DNA of 27,543 nucleotides from Anaeromassilibacillus stercoravium (GCA_019118845.1 DWYE01000125.1:1-27543), one strand, 5' to 3'; positions 1 through 7,770 are shown, counted from the first letter of the stretch. Made by a program: numbers and translations. The notes: generated from the letters alone by a model not told the origin.

Positions 1-1
1 G

Positions 2-1558
2 AAAACACAGGTAAAGAAAAGGATCTTGGCTTGTATTTTGTGTATCGCCTGCATTGGCTGTTTCACAGGACAGGCCGGCGCAGAACACGAATCTATCCAA
101 GAACCCTTGGAAACCACCTCTGAAAAAACAATTGACTCCCGTGATGAAACAGATACGGGCCTCACCTTTTCAGATGGCCAGGCCAACGAGATCCAGATTC
201 TTGCATCCACCATGACGGAAGAAGAGCTTCCTGAAGATCTCGAAGAACCTCTTCCGGAAATCGAAGAAATCGGGATTGAAGTGTTGGAAGAAACCGTTCC
301 GGAGACAGCTACCCTTCTTTCGCAAAGGGCAACAGGAACTGACCTGGCCATTTCCAATCCTCGCGCCACCAATCATACAGAACCATTTCCCAACATGGTG
401 GATATACCGATTTCGGTCACGATTCAAAATCTCGGCTCCACGACAATCTCCAGCTTTTCCTATGCGGTTTACTTAGATGCGCAAAACCTGACCACCAAAA
501 CCGTCCAGGTCACATTGGCGCCAAATACAACTGCCACTCTGAAATTAAACTTTAAGAACCGCATTGGCGGTACGCACACGTTGTTGGTAGATGCCTGGCT
601 GCCCAGCGGTGTGACAGAGACCAACACCGCAAACAACACGGTCTCCAAAGATTTTCAATGGGCGGACGCCGTTTCCGTAAGGGCCTATGCCATTAACGGG
701 CCCAGCAGCGTGGAACCCAGAGTCAACCACGAATATGAAGTGAGCGTCGCAAACCTGGGAAACTTGGATGCGGTGGATATTCCCGTCCGGTTCCTTTTAA
801 ATGGAAAAGACCTTGGCGCAACCGCGCGGGTCAGCATTCCCGCAAGAAAGGTTTTAAACTTCTCTGTGAAAGCAAAATTTCAAAATTCCGGACAAGCTTC
901 TCTTGGTATGTCCGTAGACCCGCAGCATACGAGCGCCGACATTGATCCGGACGACAACGAGCTGTCAAGAACATTCCAGGTGCTCTCCTTTTCCAATAGC
1001 TTTGGCGGAAAGTGGAAAAACGCAGACGGCATCTCTGTGCAAATCCTCGACAAAGTAAAAAACCTGGTTGACAAAGAAGATTTCCGTCTCAGCATGGACG
1101 GGATTGTCGCCCGGATTGAATCATGGAACGATGTTGCGGACGGCGTATCCTTTGGGGACATCGAGGTATCGGACACAGACGAGGACCTGGGGATGGATAT
1201 TGTATTAACAACTAGTGTCATTGTGGGCGGCCAAGGTGGTAAAACCATACTCGGATATGCAGAAGCCTATGATGAAGACGGGAAACTACTTGAGAGCAAC
1301 GGCAGTGGACAAACCGACGGCTATATCGGGGACTGGGGCGACGAAATCGCCAGCGCAAAAGTCACCTTAAATTCTGTGGGCCTTTTGGACTTCAGCTCCG
1401 CCGTCCAAGCACAGACGGTCATCCACGAATTCGGCCATGCGTTGGGTTTAAAGCATCCGTCCTGTTCGGAGCCCGCTGTTATGCAGGATAACACAAATCT
1501 AGCCGCCTACGTTATCCTCGACCACGACGTCGAGTCTCTTCAGGCGATCTATGAATAG
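2..1558 (+). CDS. Secreted CARDB-matrixin zinc metalloprotease, 5' partial
   Basis: The reading frame is open to the left edge. The visible N-terminus KTQVKKRILACILCIACIGC is the basic n-region and hydrophobic core of a signal peptide, so the true start lies just outside the window; the TTG at 26 is not convincing. After a Glu-rich segment come two CARDB-like beta-sandwich regions (about residues 110-220 and 220-330 counted from position 26) and a C-terminal catalytic domain. The zinc motif HEFGHALGLKH starts at position 1424 (three His ligands and the catalytic Glu), followed by the Met-turn AVMQD and a closing DVESLQAIY helix, as in matrixins (peptidase family M10). No PRCGxPD cysteine switch is visible. 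The protein is probably exported and acts outside the cell on an unknown substrate. The next gene starts 13 bp after the stop, with its RBS overlapping this stop codon, which suggests cotranscription. Base composition is more AT-rich than the operons to the right. Confidence 0.85.
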   Translation, partial: KTQVKKRILACILCIACIGCFTGQAGAEHESIQEPLETTSEKTIDSRDETDTGLTFSDGQANEIQILASTMTEEELPEDLEEPLPEIEEIGIEVLEETVPETATLLSQRATGTDLAISNPRATNHTEPFPNMVDIPISVTIQNLGSTTISSFSYAVYLDAQNLTTKTVQVTLAPNTTATLKLNFKNRIGGTHTLLVDAWLPSGVTETNTANNTVSKDFQWADAVSVRAYAINGPSSVEPRVNHEYEVSVANLGNLDAVDIPVRFLLNGKDLGATARVSIPARKVLNFSVKAKFQNSGQASLGMSVDPQHTSADIDPDDNELSRTFQVLSFSNSFGGKWKNADGISVQILDKVKNLVDKEDFRLSMDGIVARIESWNDVADGVSFGDIEVSDTDEDLGMDIVLTTSVIVGGQGGKTILGYAEAYDEDGKLLESNGSGQTDGYIGDWGDEIASAKVTLNSVGLLDFSSAVQAQTVIHEFGHALGLKHPSCSEPAVMQDNTNLAAYVILDHDVESLQAIYE

Positions 1559-1583
1559 GAGGGGAATCAACATGATGAAAAAG
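1522..1583 (+). repeat. 62-bp direct repeat, copy 1
   Basis: Bases 1522-1583 are identical to 2190-2251. Copy 1 covers the last codons and stop of the metalloprotease gene, the RBS, and the first codons of paralog 1. Confidence 0.95.
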
Positions 1584-2168
1584 TTCTTTACCACTTTGTG
1601 TATGGCCATCCTGTTAGCGGCAATGGTTGTAATTCCCAGCGTACATGCTGAAGAAAGGCCCCTCGAAGATTTGCCTATTTGTAAAATTGATGGGTTTATG
1701 GTCGCAATGCCAGAAACATTAGAGGGATTGGAAGACGGAAGTTCCTGTATTGTGAAGGCAATCCGCTCCGAGGATTCGGAAAACTTCCCGCCAAGTGATG
1801 AAGCCAATGGATTTACCCGTTCCACGCTCACGATTACCAAATCCTTTAAAGGCGACTTAAAAGAGGGAGACACGATCCCGTTTGCAGAATGCTATTGTAT
1901 TCGGAAAAACAAAATGGGAGAGCCACAGCTGGTATGCTATTTTGGACACGCCCCTCTCCTTCCGGGACGGGAATACATTCTCTTCATTGGACTTCCAGAG
2001 GTTTCCTTAATGGAAAATAAGCCTTGGACTGGAACATATTGCACCGCATTCCCTGGCATTTCACATTATATAATCCCTTCAGACGATGAAATCGATGACC
2101 TCTTCATCCCTGATAATGAAATCTACAGAAAACTTTATCCGGCAGTGTTGAAGAAGTATAACACATAA
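1572..2168 (+). CDS. Small secreted protein of unknown function, paralog 1
   Basis: The start is set at ATG 1572 because AGGAGGGG lies at 1557-1564, 7 bases upstream; the in-frame ATG at 1551 sits before that RBS and inside the protease gene. The product (198 aa) begins with a classical signal peptide (MMKK, hydrophobic core, then SVHA before EE). The mature part has the pattern of a strand-rich domain: STLTITKSFKGDLKEGDTIP, later YFGHAPLLPGREYILFIGLP. This resembles small OB-fold/NTR-like exported domains in which 'fKGdl..Gd.i' precedes 'GreYilFi', but that is a by-eye impression. No catalytic motif is visible. Four Cys (two of them in a CYC pair) in the mature part could form disulfides. 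It lies directly behind the metalloprotease and in front of a diverged copy of itself; a role as partner, substrate or inhibitor of the protease is conjecture. Confidence 0.75.
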   Translation: MMKKFFTTLCMAILLAAMVVIPSVHAEERPLEDLPICKIDGFMVAMPETLEGLEDGSSCIVKAIRSEDSENFPPSDEANGFTRSTLTITKSFKGDLKEGDTIPFAECYCIRKNKMGEPQLVCYFGHAPLLPGREYILFIGLPEVSLMENKPWTGTYCTAFPGISHYIIPSDDEIDDLFIPDNEIYRKLYPAVLKKYNT

Positions 2169-2189
2169 GAAGCTTTCTTTTCAGGGAGG

Positions 2190-2251
2190 CCACGACGTCG
2201 AGTCTCTTCAGGCGATCTATGAATAGGAGGGGAATCAACATGATGAAAAAG
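2190..2251 (+). repeat. 62-bp direct repeat, copy 2
   Basis: Perfect copy of 1522-1583. Here the protease-derived part has no coding role and serves only as leader DNA with the RBS and first codons of paralog 2. The preceding 3' flank of paralog 1 (from 2166, TAAGAAGCTTTCTTTT) recurs after paralog 2 at 2901-2916, so the duplicated units share both boundary sequences. Confidence 0.95.
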
Positions 2252-2860
2252 CTCTTTATCTCCCTGTGTCTGGCCGTCCTACTGACAGCAATGGTGATGA
2301 TTCCCAGCGTACATGCTGAGGAGATGGATATCCAAAGCTTGCCGTTTCATTCGATCGAAGGTTTTATCGTAAACGAACCAGAAACCTTTGCGAGCCTTGT
2401 AGAGCGGTCTCCCTATATTGTAAAAGGCGTTCTATCGGATGCGAAAAATTACCTGCCCATTGAGGATGATCCGGAGTACGGATCGACAACGGGATTTACG
2501 CACTCCACCCTCACCATCACGGAGTCCTTCAAAGGGGACTTAAAAGCGGGGGACACCATCCCCTTTATAGAAGGCTACTTTATCCAAGAGGATCTTCATG
2601 GAAACCCGTCCGTTGTCTCCTATTTTGGACACCAGCCCATTATACAAGGGCGGGAATACATTCTTTTCATTTGTCCAGGAAATCACGCAGCGGACGTTGG
2701 CCGGCCATGGAGCGGGGCATTTTCTGAAACGCATCCCTGGTGCGCCAGCTTTGCTGTCCCTGAAGACGGCGAACTCGTCCTCCCTGAACATCTGAGTGCC
2801 CAGGGTGAAGAGCAGTATGCCGCATGGTATCAGTCCGCACTGGAGCGTTATGATGCTTAA
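2240..2860 (+). CDS. Small secreted protein of unknown function, paralog 2
   Basis: The start is ATG 2240, 7 bases after AGGAGGGG (2225-2232), exactly as in paralog 1. The product (206 aa) has a signal peptide almost identical to paralog 1 (both end IPSVHA before EE/EM). The same core follows: GFTHSTLTITESFKGDLKAG, then YFGHQPIIQGREYILFICPG. Outside these blocks the two proteins differ strongly, especially in the C-terminal third, which here is Glu/Ala-rich and ends AWYQSALERYDA. The mature part has far fewer Cys than paralog 1. The leader DNA upstream is a perfect copy of the DNA upstream of paralog 1. The function is unknown; export is well supported. Confidence 0.75.
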   Translation: MMKKLFISLCLAVLLTAMVMIPSVHAEEMDIQSLPFHSIEGFIVNEPETFASLVERSPYIVKGVLSDAKNYLPIEDDPEYGSTTGFTHSTLTITESFKGDLKAGDTIPFIEGYFIQEDLHGNPSVVSYFGHQPIIQGREYILFICPGNHAADVGRPWSGAFSETHPWCASFAVPEDGELVLPEHLSAQGEEQYAAWYQSALERYDA

Positions 2861-2971
2861 AGGAAAAGTCATTCTTTCGAATAACTGGGAAAGGAACTCA
2901 TAAGAAGCTTTCTTTTTTAGGGGCGCTATGATTCGATCTGCAAAGGCAAAAATCACGATGGAGTTACATCT

Positions 2972-3529
2972 ATGAATCCCAACAAAACCGGATGCTTTTC
3001 GCATCCTAAAATTCTTTTGGGGTTCGTTCTGTTGATCGTTGCGGCAACAGCCATCTTCCTAACAACCCGGCCGGAAGAGAACCCCTACTCCTTCTTCTCA
3101 GACAGCTTTGGCCTGGCCTTGCCGGAGCACACGGAGGTCCTGTTCGAAGAAGATGCCTATGGCGCTATGGGCGACGGATACCGGCTTTATGCCTTTTCGC
3201 TCCCGCCCGGCGAGCGGGATGCATTCCTCTCCCAGGGCGCTATGGCGCGCTGGTCGCCCCTCCCGCTGCCGGAGGACGTTGCGCAGTCCTTGCGGCAACG
3301 GGTGCAGGCCATCGGTTCGCTCCCCGGCAAAGAACTAGCGAGGGACCTCTTCCGTGAGAGTGGGAACCGGCAGGGTTTCTACTGCATTCTTTCCTCGTGG
3401 GACCGGCAATTTGGGACCGTGCTGAACCGTGCGCATTTTGACCAAGATATCCCCTTGTTTCAAAACATCGTCGTGGGCATGGTTGATTTGCAGGACAATG
3501 CCATCTATTATTATTCCTGGAATCAGTAA
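2972..3529 (+). CDS. Membrane-anchored protein of unknown function
   Basis: ATG 2972 follows a GGAG-containing site about 9 bases upstream. The product (185 aa) has a short polar N-terminus, one hydrophobic segment (about residues 13-31, ILLGFVLLIVAATAIFL) and then an extracytoplasmic domain without cysteines. There is no lipobox; the lone N-terminal Cys precedes the hydrophobic segment. The outside part is predicted mixed alpha/beta (FSDSFGLALPEHTEVLFEED, later LFQNIVVGMVDLQDNAIYYY). I do not recognise a family. It may be cotranscribed with the secreted paralogs, since no clear terminator separates them, but a 111-bp gap leaves room for a separate promoter. Confidence 0.7.
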   Translation: MNPNKTGCFSHPKILLGFVLLIVAATAIFLTTRPEENPYSFFSDSFGLALPEHTEVLFEEDAYGAMGDGYRLYAFSLPPGERDAFLSQGAMARWSPLPLPEDVAQSLRQRVQAIGSLPGKELARDLFRESGNRQGFYCILSSWDRQFGTVLNRAHFDQDIPLFQNIVVGMVDLQDNAIYYYSWNQ

Positions 3530-3584
3530 AAATAGGCCATCCCCATTTTAAACGATTCATGAGAAAAAGCTGCGGCTTCCTCAC

Positions 3585-3614
3585 AAAGGCCGCCCGCCTT
3601 TCCGTCGGCCTTTT
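3585..3614 (+). terminator. Possible terminator after the 2972-3529 gene
   Basis: An 8-bp stem AAAGGCCG (3585-3592) / CGGCCTTT (3606-3613) with a 13-base loop ends in a short T run, 56 bp after the stop. The T run is only four bases, so this is tentative. A second, longer hairpin lies at 3679-3717: a perfect 9-bp outer stem (ACAGCGCTC/GAGCGCTGT) with a mostly paired inner stem. Confidence 0.4.
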
Positions 3615-3844
3615 GGAACTCCCGCCCCGCAATCCAAGTACAGGCTACAAGAATTGTATCGCACATAAGCACATCTGGACAGCGCTCTCGGACGGTCTTT
3701 CCGCCCGGGAGCGCTGTTCCTTTCGAACCATTGCGCGGCCTAACAGAGAAAGGCGATAGCGCTTTCATGCAATTGCATTCCTGTCAACGGAAAAGCGGCC
3801 TATCCGCCCATATGACGGACAGCTCCTTCCTTTCAAAATTGCCC

Positions 3845-4060
3845 GCCTGCCCATGTAGTCCTCGCCGTAGGCGCGAAAGACACTGTGTGTCCGGGCAAGA
3901 AAGCAAAATTCCCAGCCGCCTGCCCGTGTAGTCCCCGCCGTAGGCGCGAAAGACACTGCGTGTCCGGGCAAGAAAGCAAAATTTCCAGCCGCCTGCCCGC
4001 GTAGCCCTCGCCGTAGGCGCGAAAGACACTGTGTGTCTGCGAAAGGCACTGCGTGCCTAG
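3845..4060. repeat. 73-bp tandem repeat with hairpins
   Basis: Units start at 3845, 3918 and 3991. The first two are full length (73 bp, a few mismatches); the third diverges after about 46 bp and ends in a short extra copy of its hairpin motif. Each unit contains a small inverted repeat: GACACTGTGTGTC at 3879-3891 and 4025-4037, GACACTGCGTGTC at 3952-3964, and GGCACTGCGTGCC at 4045-4057. The reverse strand is open through the repeat but has no plausible start or family, so I treat it as non-coding. Confidence 0.85.
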
Positions 4061-4356
4061 ACATGGAGCGGCCCTTTTTTCAATATAAATGGGAATAGGA
4101 GGCGATGGACATTTCGGCGTGAGAATTTATCACATGTGTCCCTTTTTGTCAAAATTCTTCGTTGTTAATGAGCAAAAGAAAATTTTGGGCAAAAAACAGC
4201 GATGCCTATTTTCGTTTCGTACAACCGTCGGCCGGCAGGGATTGTCCCTCTGCCGTTCCGCTGCGGAACCTGTCCCGCCTTTTCCTACAAACTCCATCGC
4301 TATCAGACGGCCGCCACGTGCGGCAAAAACGCCAGACGTCCTCGGGAGGGGAAGCC

Positions 4357-4686
4357 ATGAATCCATTCGGAATCTTTGTTTGCATTTTATGGGGAACCGT
4401 CGCCCTTTTCAGCGTCCTCTCGTTTGTGACGGTTGTACATAACAACCGCCGGAACCTCAAACGCGCACAGGCCGTGGTGATCGGAAAGAACGTTTCCCCC
4501 TCCGGCCGCACCAGCACAGCGCGCTCCTCGGATGCGAAAACGGACTATATCATCCTGTTTTCCATCGGCGGGGTGACCCGTTCCCTGTTTGCCGGGCAGG
4601 CGCTCTATACGGATTTACAGGTGGGCGACCACGGCACCCTCTCCTACCGGGACGGCCGGGTGGTCGGATTCACGCGCGCGGCATAG
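4357..4686 (+). CDS. DUF2500-like membrane protein
   Basis: The start is ATG 4357, five bases after GGGAGGGG (4344-4351); the longer frame upstream has no RBS. The product (109 aa) has one N-terminal transmembrane segment (about residues 4-26) followed by a small beta-rich domain. The pattern TDYIILFSIGG, then LFAGQALYTDLQVGDHGTLS and GRVVGF, matches the layout of DUF2500 proteins (VxxK, yxvtFe, El.V....y..l..Gd.G.L, f..f). The biochemical role of that family is unknown. It stands alone on the plus strand and converges on the gene at 4814. Confidence 0.7.
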   Translation: MNPFGIFVCILWGTVALFSVLSFVTVVHNNRRNLKRAQAVVIGKNVSPSGRTSTARSSDAKTDYIILFSIGGVTRSLFAGQALYTDLQVGDHGTLSYRDGRVVGFTRAA

Positions 4687-4813
4687 CGGCGGCCCTCTTG
4701 ACCCGCCGTGGGATACCTCCCGGGATTCCATCTGCCGGAGCGGGCCCTGCGGGAAACGGTTTTCTTCTTTTGGCTCTAAAACACTCTTCCGGCTCCGCCG
4801 CCGGGGATAGGCG

Positions 4814-5740
4814 TTACCGGTTGATGGAGCGCGCCATGCGGCGGTAGGTGTGGCGGATGCCCTTGATCGCGGCCGAATAAGCCATAATGTTCTCCGGCAG
4901 CGCCATGCCGATATAGCCTGCGTCGCCCAGATGGTGCATATCGGTGCCGGTCATCTTACACATGAGGGCGATCTGCCGGATGGTCTGCTGGTCCGCGCCC
5001 TCCTGGGACGTCCCCACCGCGGTGAGGGTCAACAGGCCCAGGGAATGCGCATAGCTGACCAGCTCGCGGATATACTCCATCGTCACGCCCGGCACCGTCC
5101 CCGGCGCGGGCAGGAGGATCACATCAGCGCCCGCGTCGGCAAATTCGGAAATGTCCTCGCGGGTGATGATCCCGCGCCCCGCCTCGGACAGGATGCCCGA
5201 TGCGTGCATCTTGCCAGCCACCAGGATCACCTTGTCGCCCAGCTCCGGCGCAATCGCCTTGAGCGAAGCCGTGATCGCTTTGTTCTGGACGCCGATGCCC
5301 GGGTTGCCCGTCAAGACAATCATGTCCGCGCCCATGGAGACGGCGGCCTTGGCGTTTTGCAGGCTCGCCCTGCGGCCGTTTGTCAGGCTCCAGATGTCCT
5401 CATCCGAACCCGCGGAGAAGGATTGCTCGGCGGGCTCGAGGTTCACCGCAATCAGGCGCCCGGTCAGGCGCTTGATCTCCCGGATGGTGTCCTTCGGCTC
5501 CACCTTCGGCAGGCCCCAAATTTGGGGCTCGATCACATCGAACATGTTCAGGATGACCACGTCCGCGCCCATGGCGCAGACGAACTCCGCATTTGTGATG
5601 TTGCCCAGCATGGGCTGCACCGCGCCGATCGTCTCACATGCCAATATGCGTCCCTCGCTCATGGCGATGGATTTCAGGATTTGGTCTTTGTTCATGGATT
5701 CCAGATCCGTGGTATTGCAGTCCAACAGTCGTTTTAACAT
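4814..5740 (-). CDS. DUF7916-type TIM-barrel protein
   Basis: The start is ATG at 5738-5740 (MLKRLLDC) with AAGGAGG about 8 bases upstream; the frame is open further but without an RBS. The product is 308 aa. Conserved blocks are SEGRILACETI, NAEFVCAMGADVVILNMFDV, LTGRLIAVNLEPAE, MIVLTGNPGIGV, ILVAGKMHASG, DVILLPAPGTVPGVT, VGTSQEGADQQTIRQIAL and IKGIRHTYRRMA. They alternate as in a (beta/alpha)8 barrel with phosphate-binding-like Gly loops near the C-terminus. Homologs are often labelled 'haloacid dehalogenase-like' or 'PEP phosphonomutase', but no HAD DxD signature is seen, and the activity is unknown to me. It lies 113 bp downstream of pgcA with a hairpin between them. Confidence 0.75.
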   Translation of the reverse strand: MLKRLLDCNTTDLESMNKDQILKSIAMSEGRILACETIGAVQPMLGNITNAEFVCAMGADVVILNMFDVIEPQIWGLPKVEPKDTIREIKRLTGRLIAVNLEPAEQSFSAGSDEDIWSLTNGRRASLQNAKAAVSMGADMIVLTGNPGIGVQNKAITASLKAIAPELGDKVILVAGKMHASGILSEAGRGIITREDISEFADAGADVILLPAPGTVPGVTMEYIRELVSYAHSLGLLTLTAVGTSQEGADQQTIRQIALMCKMTGTDMHHLGDAGYIGMALPENIMAYSAAIKGIRHTYRRMARSINR

Positions 5741-5766
5741 GGCATATTCCTCCTTGAAAACAGGAA

Positions 5767-5789
5767 GGGCGGATGGTTCCCATCCGCCC
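5767..5789 (-). terminator. Hairpin between pgcA and the TIM-barrel gene
   Basis: A perfect 10-bp stem GGGCGGATGG (5767-5776) / CCATCCGCCC (5780-5789) with a 3-base loop. Read on the minus strand it is followed by TTCCTGTTTTC, a weak U tract; on the plus strand it is followed by CCATTTTT. It probably terminates or attenuates pgcA transcription ahead of the downstream gene. Confidence 0.5.
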
Positions 5790-5853
5790 CCATTTTTGTC
5801 TATCGCTCTTTTCAGCATTCCCCAAAGGGGCCGCTGTTAACCGGCTATTTGCA

Positions 5854-7551
5854 TCAGATGCCGAGCAACGGCTTGATCGCCGCTTCCAGCTTCCCGACGA
5901 TCTCCTCCGAGGCCGCCTGGCCGTCACCCTTGGCGGAGAGGTAAATCTTGATCTTCGGCTCCGTGCCGGACGGACGGACAATCACCTTGCTGCCGTTCTC
6001 CAACCGGTATTCCAGCACATTGGACTTCGGCAGGGAGATTTCGCTTTCCGCGCCGCCGTCATAGCGCTTGCCCGCCTCGTAATCGGACCAGCCGGAGACC
6101 TGATAGCCCGCGATTTCCGCCGGCGCATTGGCGCGCAGGGTGTCCATGATGCGGTTCATGGTCTTCATGCCGTCCTCGCCCTCAAAGGCAAAGTTCAACA
6201 GGCCGTTCTTGTAATAGCCATGCTTTGCATAGAGTTCGTTCATCGCATCGACCAGGGTCTTGCCCTGCTGCTTGTAGTAGTACGCCATCTGGCAAATCAG
6301 CATGCTCGCGTCCACCGCGTCCTTGTCGCGCACATAGCCGCCGGAGAGGTAGCCATAGCTCTCCTCAAAGCCAAAGATGTAGCGCTCCGGGTGGCCGGCC
6401 GCTTCCAGGGAAGCGATCTGGTCGCCGATGTATTTAAAGCCCGTCAGCACGCGGCGCATCTCGATGCCGTATTCCTTGGCCACGGCGTCCGCCATGTCGG
6501 TGCTGACGATGGTGGTGACCGCCACCGGGTCCTTGGGCATCTTGCCGTTTTTGATGCGCGCCTGTGCGATGAAGTCGAGCAGCAGAACGCCGACTTCATT
6601 GCCGCTCATCAATACATATTCGCCGTTCTGGTTGACGGCGATGCCGCAGCGGTCGCAGTCCGGGTCGGTCGCGACCAGCAGGTCGGCCTGCACCTTCTGG
6701 GAGAGCTCCAGGCCCTTCTGCAACGCCTCTTTGACCTCCGGGTTCGGGAACGGGCAGGTTGTGAAGTGGCCGTCCGGCATCTCCTGCTCCGGGACGACGG
6801 TCACATCGTCCACGCCGATCATGTCGAGGATGCGCGTCACACAGACGCGGCCGGAACCGTTCAGCGGCGTATAGACCACCTTCAGGCCCTTGCAGGGCTC
6901 CGGGATCACGCTCTGGTTCAGCACCTCCTGCAAGAAGGCGTTGATGACTTCATCCTTAATATAGCTGATGCGGCCTTCCTTTACGCCGTCTTCAAAGCTC
7001 ATGCGCTTCACGCCTTCGAAGACGTCCGTCCTGGCGATTGCGTCGGAGACCTCCTTCGCCATCTCGCTGGTGATCTGGCAGCCGTCGCTGCCGTAGACCT
7101 TATAGCCGTTGTATTTCGCGGGGTTGTGGCTCGCCGTCACGCAGACGCCCGCATCGCACTTCAGATAGCGCGTTGCAAAGGAGAGGGTCGGCACCGGGGA
7201 AAGCCACGGATAGATGTGCGCGTGGATGCCGTTTGCCGCCAAAACTGCCGCAGTCTCTTTCGCAAATACATCGGACTTGATGCGGCTGTCGTAGGCAATC
7301 GCCACATTCGCGTTGCGCACATGGGCGTTCAAATAATCCGCAAGGCCCTGGGTGGCCTTGCGCACAATATAGACGTTCATGCGGTTGGTGCCCGCGCCGA
7401 TCACACCGCGCAGGCCCGCTGTACCGAAATCCAGGTTGCAATAGAACCGGTCGTTGATCTCTTCCGGCTGGTCGCGGATTGCCTCAAGCTCCGCCGTCAA
7501 ATCGGGGTCATCCAACTTCTGGGCCAGCCATCTCTCGTATTCACTCATCAT
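5854..7551 (-). CDS. pgcA: Phosphoglucomutase / phosphomannomutase
   Basis: Interconverts glucose-1-phosphate and glucose-6-phosphate (alpha-D-phosphohexomutase superfamily), linking glycolysis to cell-wall and glycolipid precursors; cytoplasmic. At 565 aa it matches the long firmicute PgcA type rather than the shorter GlmM type. All four signature loops are visible: the catalytic TASHNPAKYNGYK with the phosphoserine at residue 141; the metal-binding DPDCDRCG; the sugar-specificity loop GFEESYGYLSG; and the phosphate-binding RPSGTEPKIKIYLS near the C-terminus. Start ATG 7551 (ATGATG) follows AAAGGGG. The upstream spacer contains a perfect hairpin (7588-7605, TTCCCGCT/AGCGGGAA) in the probable leader. 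Some family members also act on mannose phosphates, so the exact sugar preference is not fixed by sequence. Confidence 0.95.
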   Translation of the reverse strand: MMSEYERWLAQKLDDPDLTAELEAIRDQPEEINDRFYCNLDFGTAGLRGVIGAGTNRMNVYIVRKATQGLADYLNAHVRNANVAIAYDSRIKSDVFAKETAAVLAANGIHAHIYPWLSPVPTLSFATRYLKCDAGVCVTASHNPAKYNGYKVYGSDGCQITSEMAKEVSDAIARTDVFEGVKRMSFEDGVKEGRISYIKDEVINAFLQEVLNQSVIPEPCKGLKVVYTPLNGSGRVCVTRILDMIGVDDVTVVPEQEMPDGHFTTCPFPNPEVKEALQKGLELSQKVQADLLVATDPDCDRCGIAVNQNGEYVLMSGNEVGVLLLDFIAQARIKNGKMPKDPVAVTTIVSTDMADAVAKEYGIEMRRVLTGFKYIGDQIASLEAAGHPERYIFGFEESYGYLSGGYVRDKDAVDASMLICQMAYYYKQQGKTLVDAMNELYAKHGYYKNGLLNFAFEGEDGMKTMNRIMDTLRANAPAEIAGYQVSGWSDYEAGKRYDGGAESEISLPKSNVLEYRLENGSKVIVRPSGTEPKIKIYLSAKGDGQAASEEIVGKLEAAIKPLLGI

Positions 7552-7770
7552 TTAATCCCCTTTCAATTTGTAAAGCTCTATCTAGGGTTCCCGCTCCAGC
7601 GGGAATTTATTGGTATCCATGTATAGAGTACCATGTGTTTTTCCCGCTGTCAACCGGCTTGCACCGCGGAACCCTCTCTGCGCGGGCGGCCTCCAAAACC
7701 GCGCCCCGCCCGTGCCTGCAAGCATGGGGAAGCATCTTCCGGCGGCCTCTTTTTTCAAGCATCGCGCCGC

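Larger units (their letters stand above)
3530..4356. other. 827-bp gene-free stretch
   Basis: No supported gene. It holds two hairpins (3585-3613 and 3679-3717), the 73-bp tandem repeat (3845-4060), an AT-rich stretch (about 4078-4200) that probably contains the promoter of the following gene, and leader-like hairpins, for example TTCCG/CGGAA near 4255-4268. The open frames here are short, overlap on both strands and lack good ribosome binding sites. Confidence 0.6.

Noticed and set aside
1551..1571. ATG 1551 (and 2219) as the true start of the secreted paralogs
   Set aside because: These ATGs precede the AGGAGGGG site; the following ATGs are correctly spaced from it and give standard signal peptides.
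1522..2251. Insertion sequence as cause of the duplication
   Set aside because: No transposase, terminal inverted repeats or target-site duplication found; the repeats are direct and contain gene ends.
3845..4060. Possible CRISPR array
   Set aside because: The units are contiguous 73-bp tandem copies with no unique spacers, only 2-3 units, and no cas genes nearby.
3765..4064. Minus-strand open frame through the tandem repeat
   Set aside because: It exists because the repeat lacks stops in that frame; 73 is not a multiple of three, so successive copies are read in different frames, and there is no RBS or recognisable domain.
5773..7626. 617-codon plus-strand frame opposite pgcA
   Set aside because: Antisense shadow of a clear phosphoglucomutase gene in GC-rich DNA; His/Arg/Ala-rich translation with no domain.
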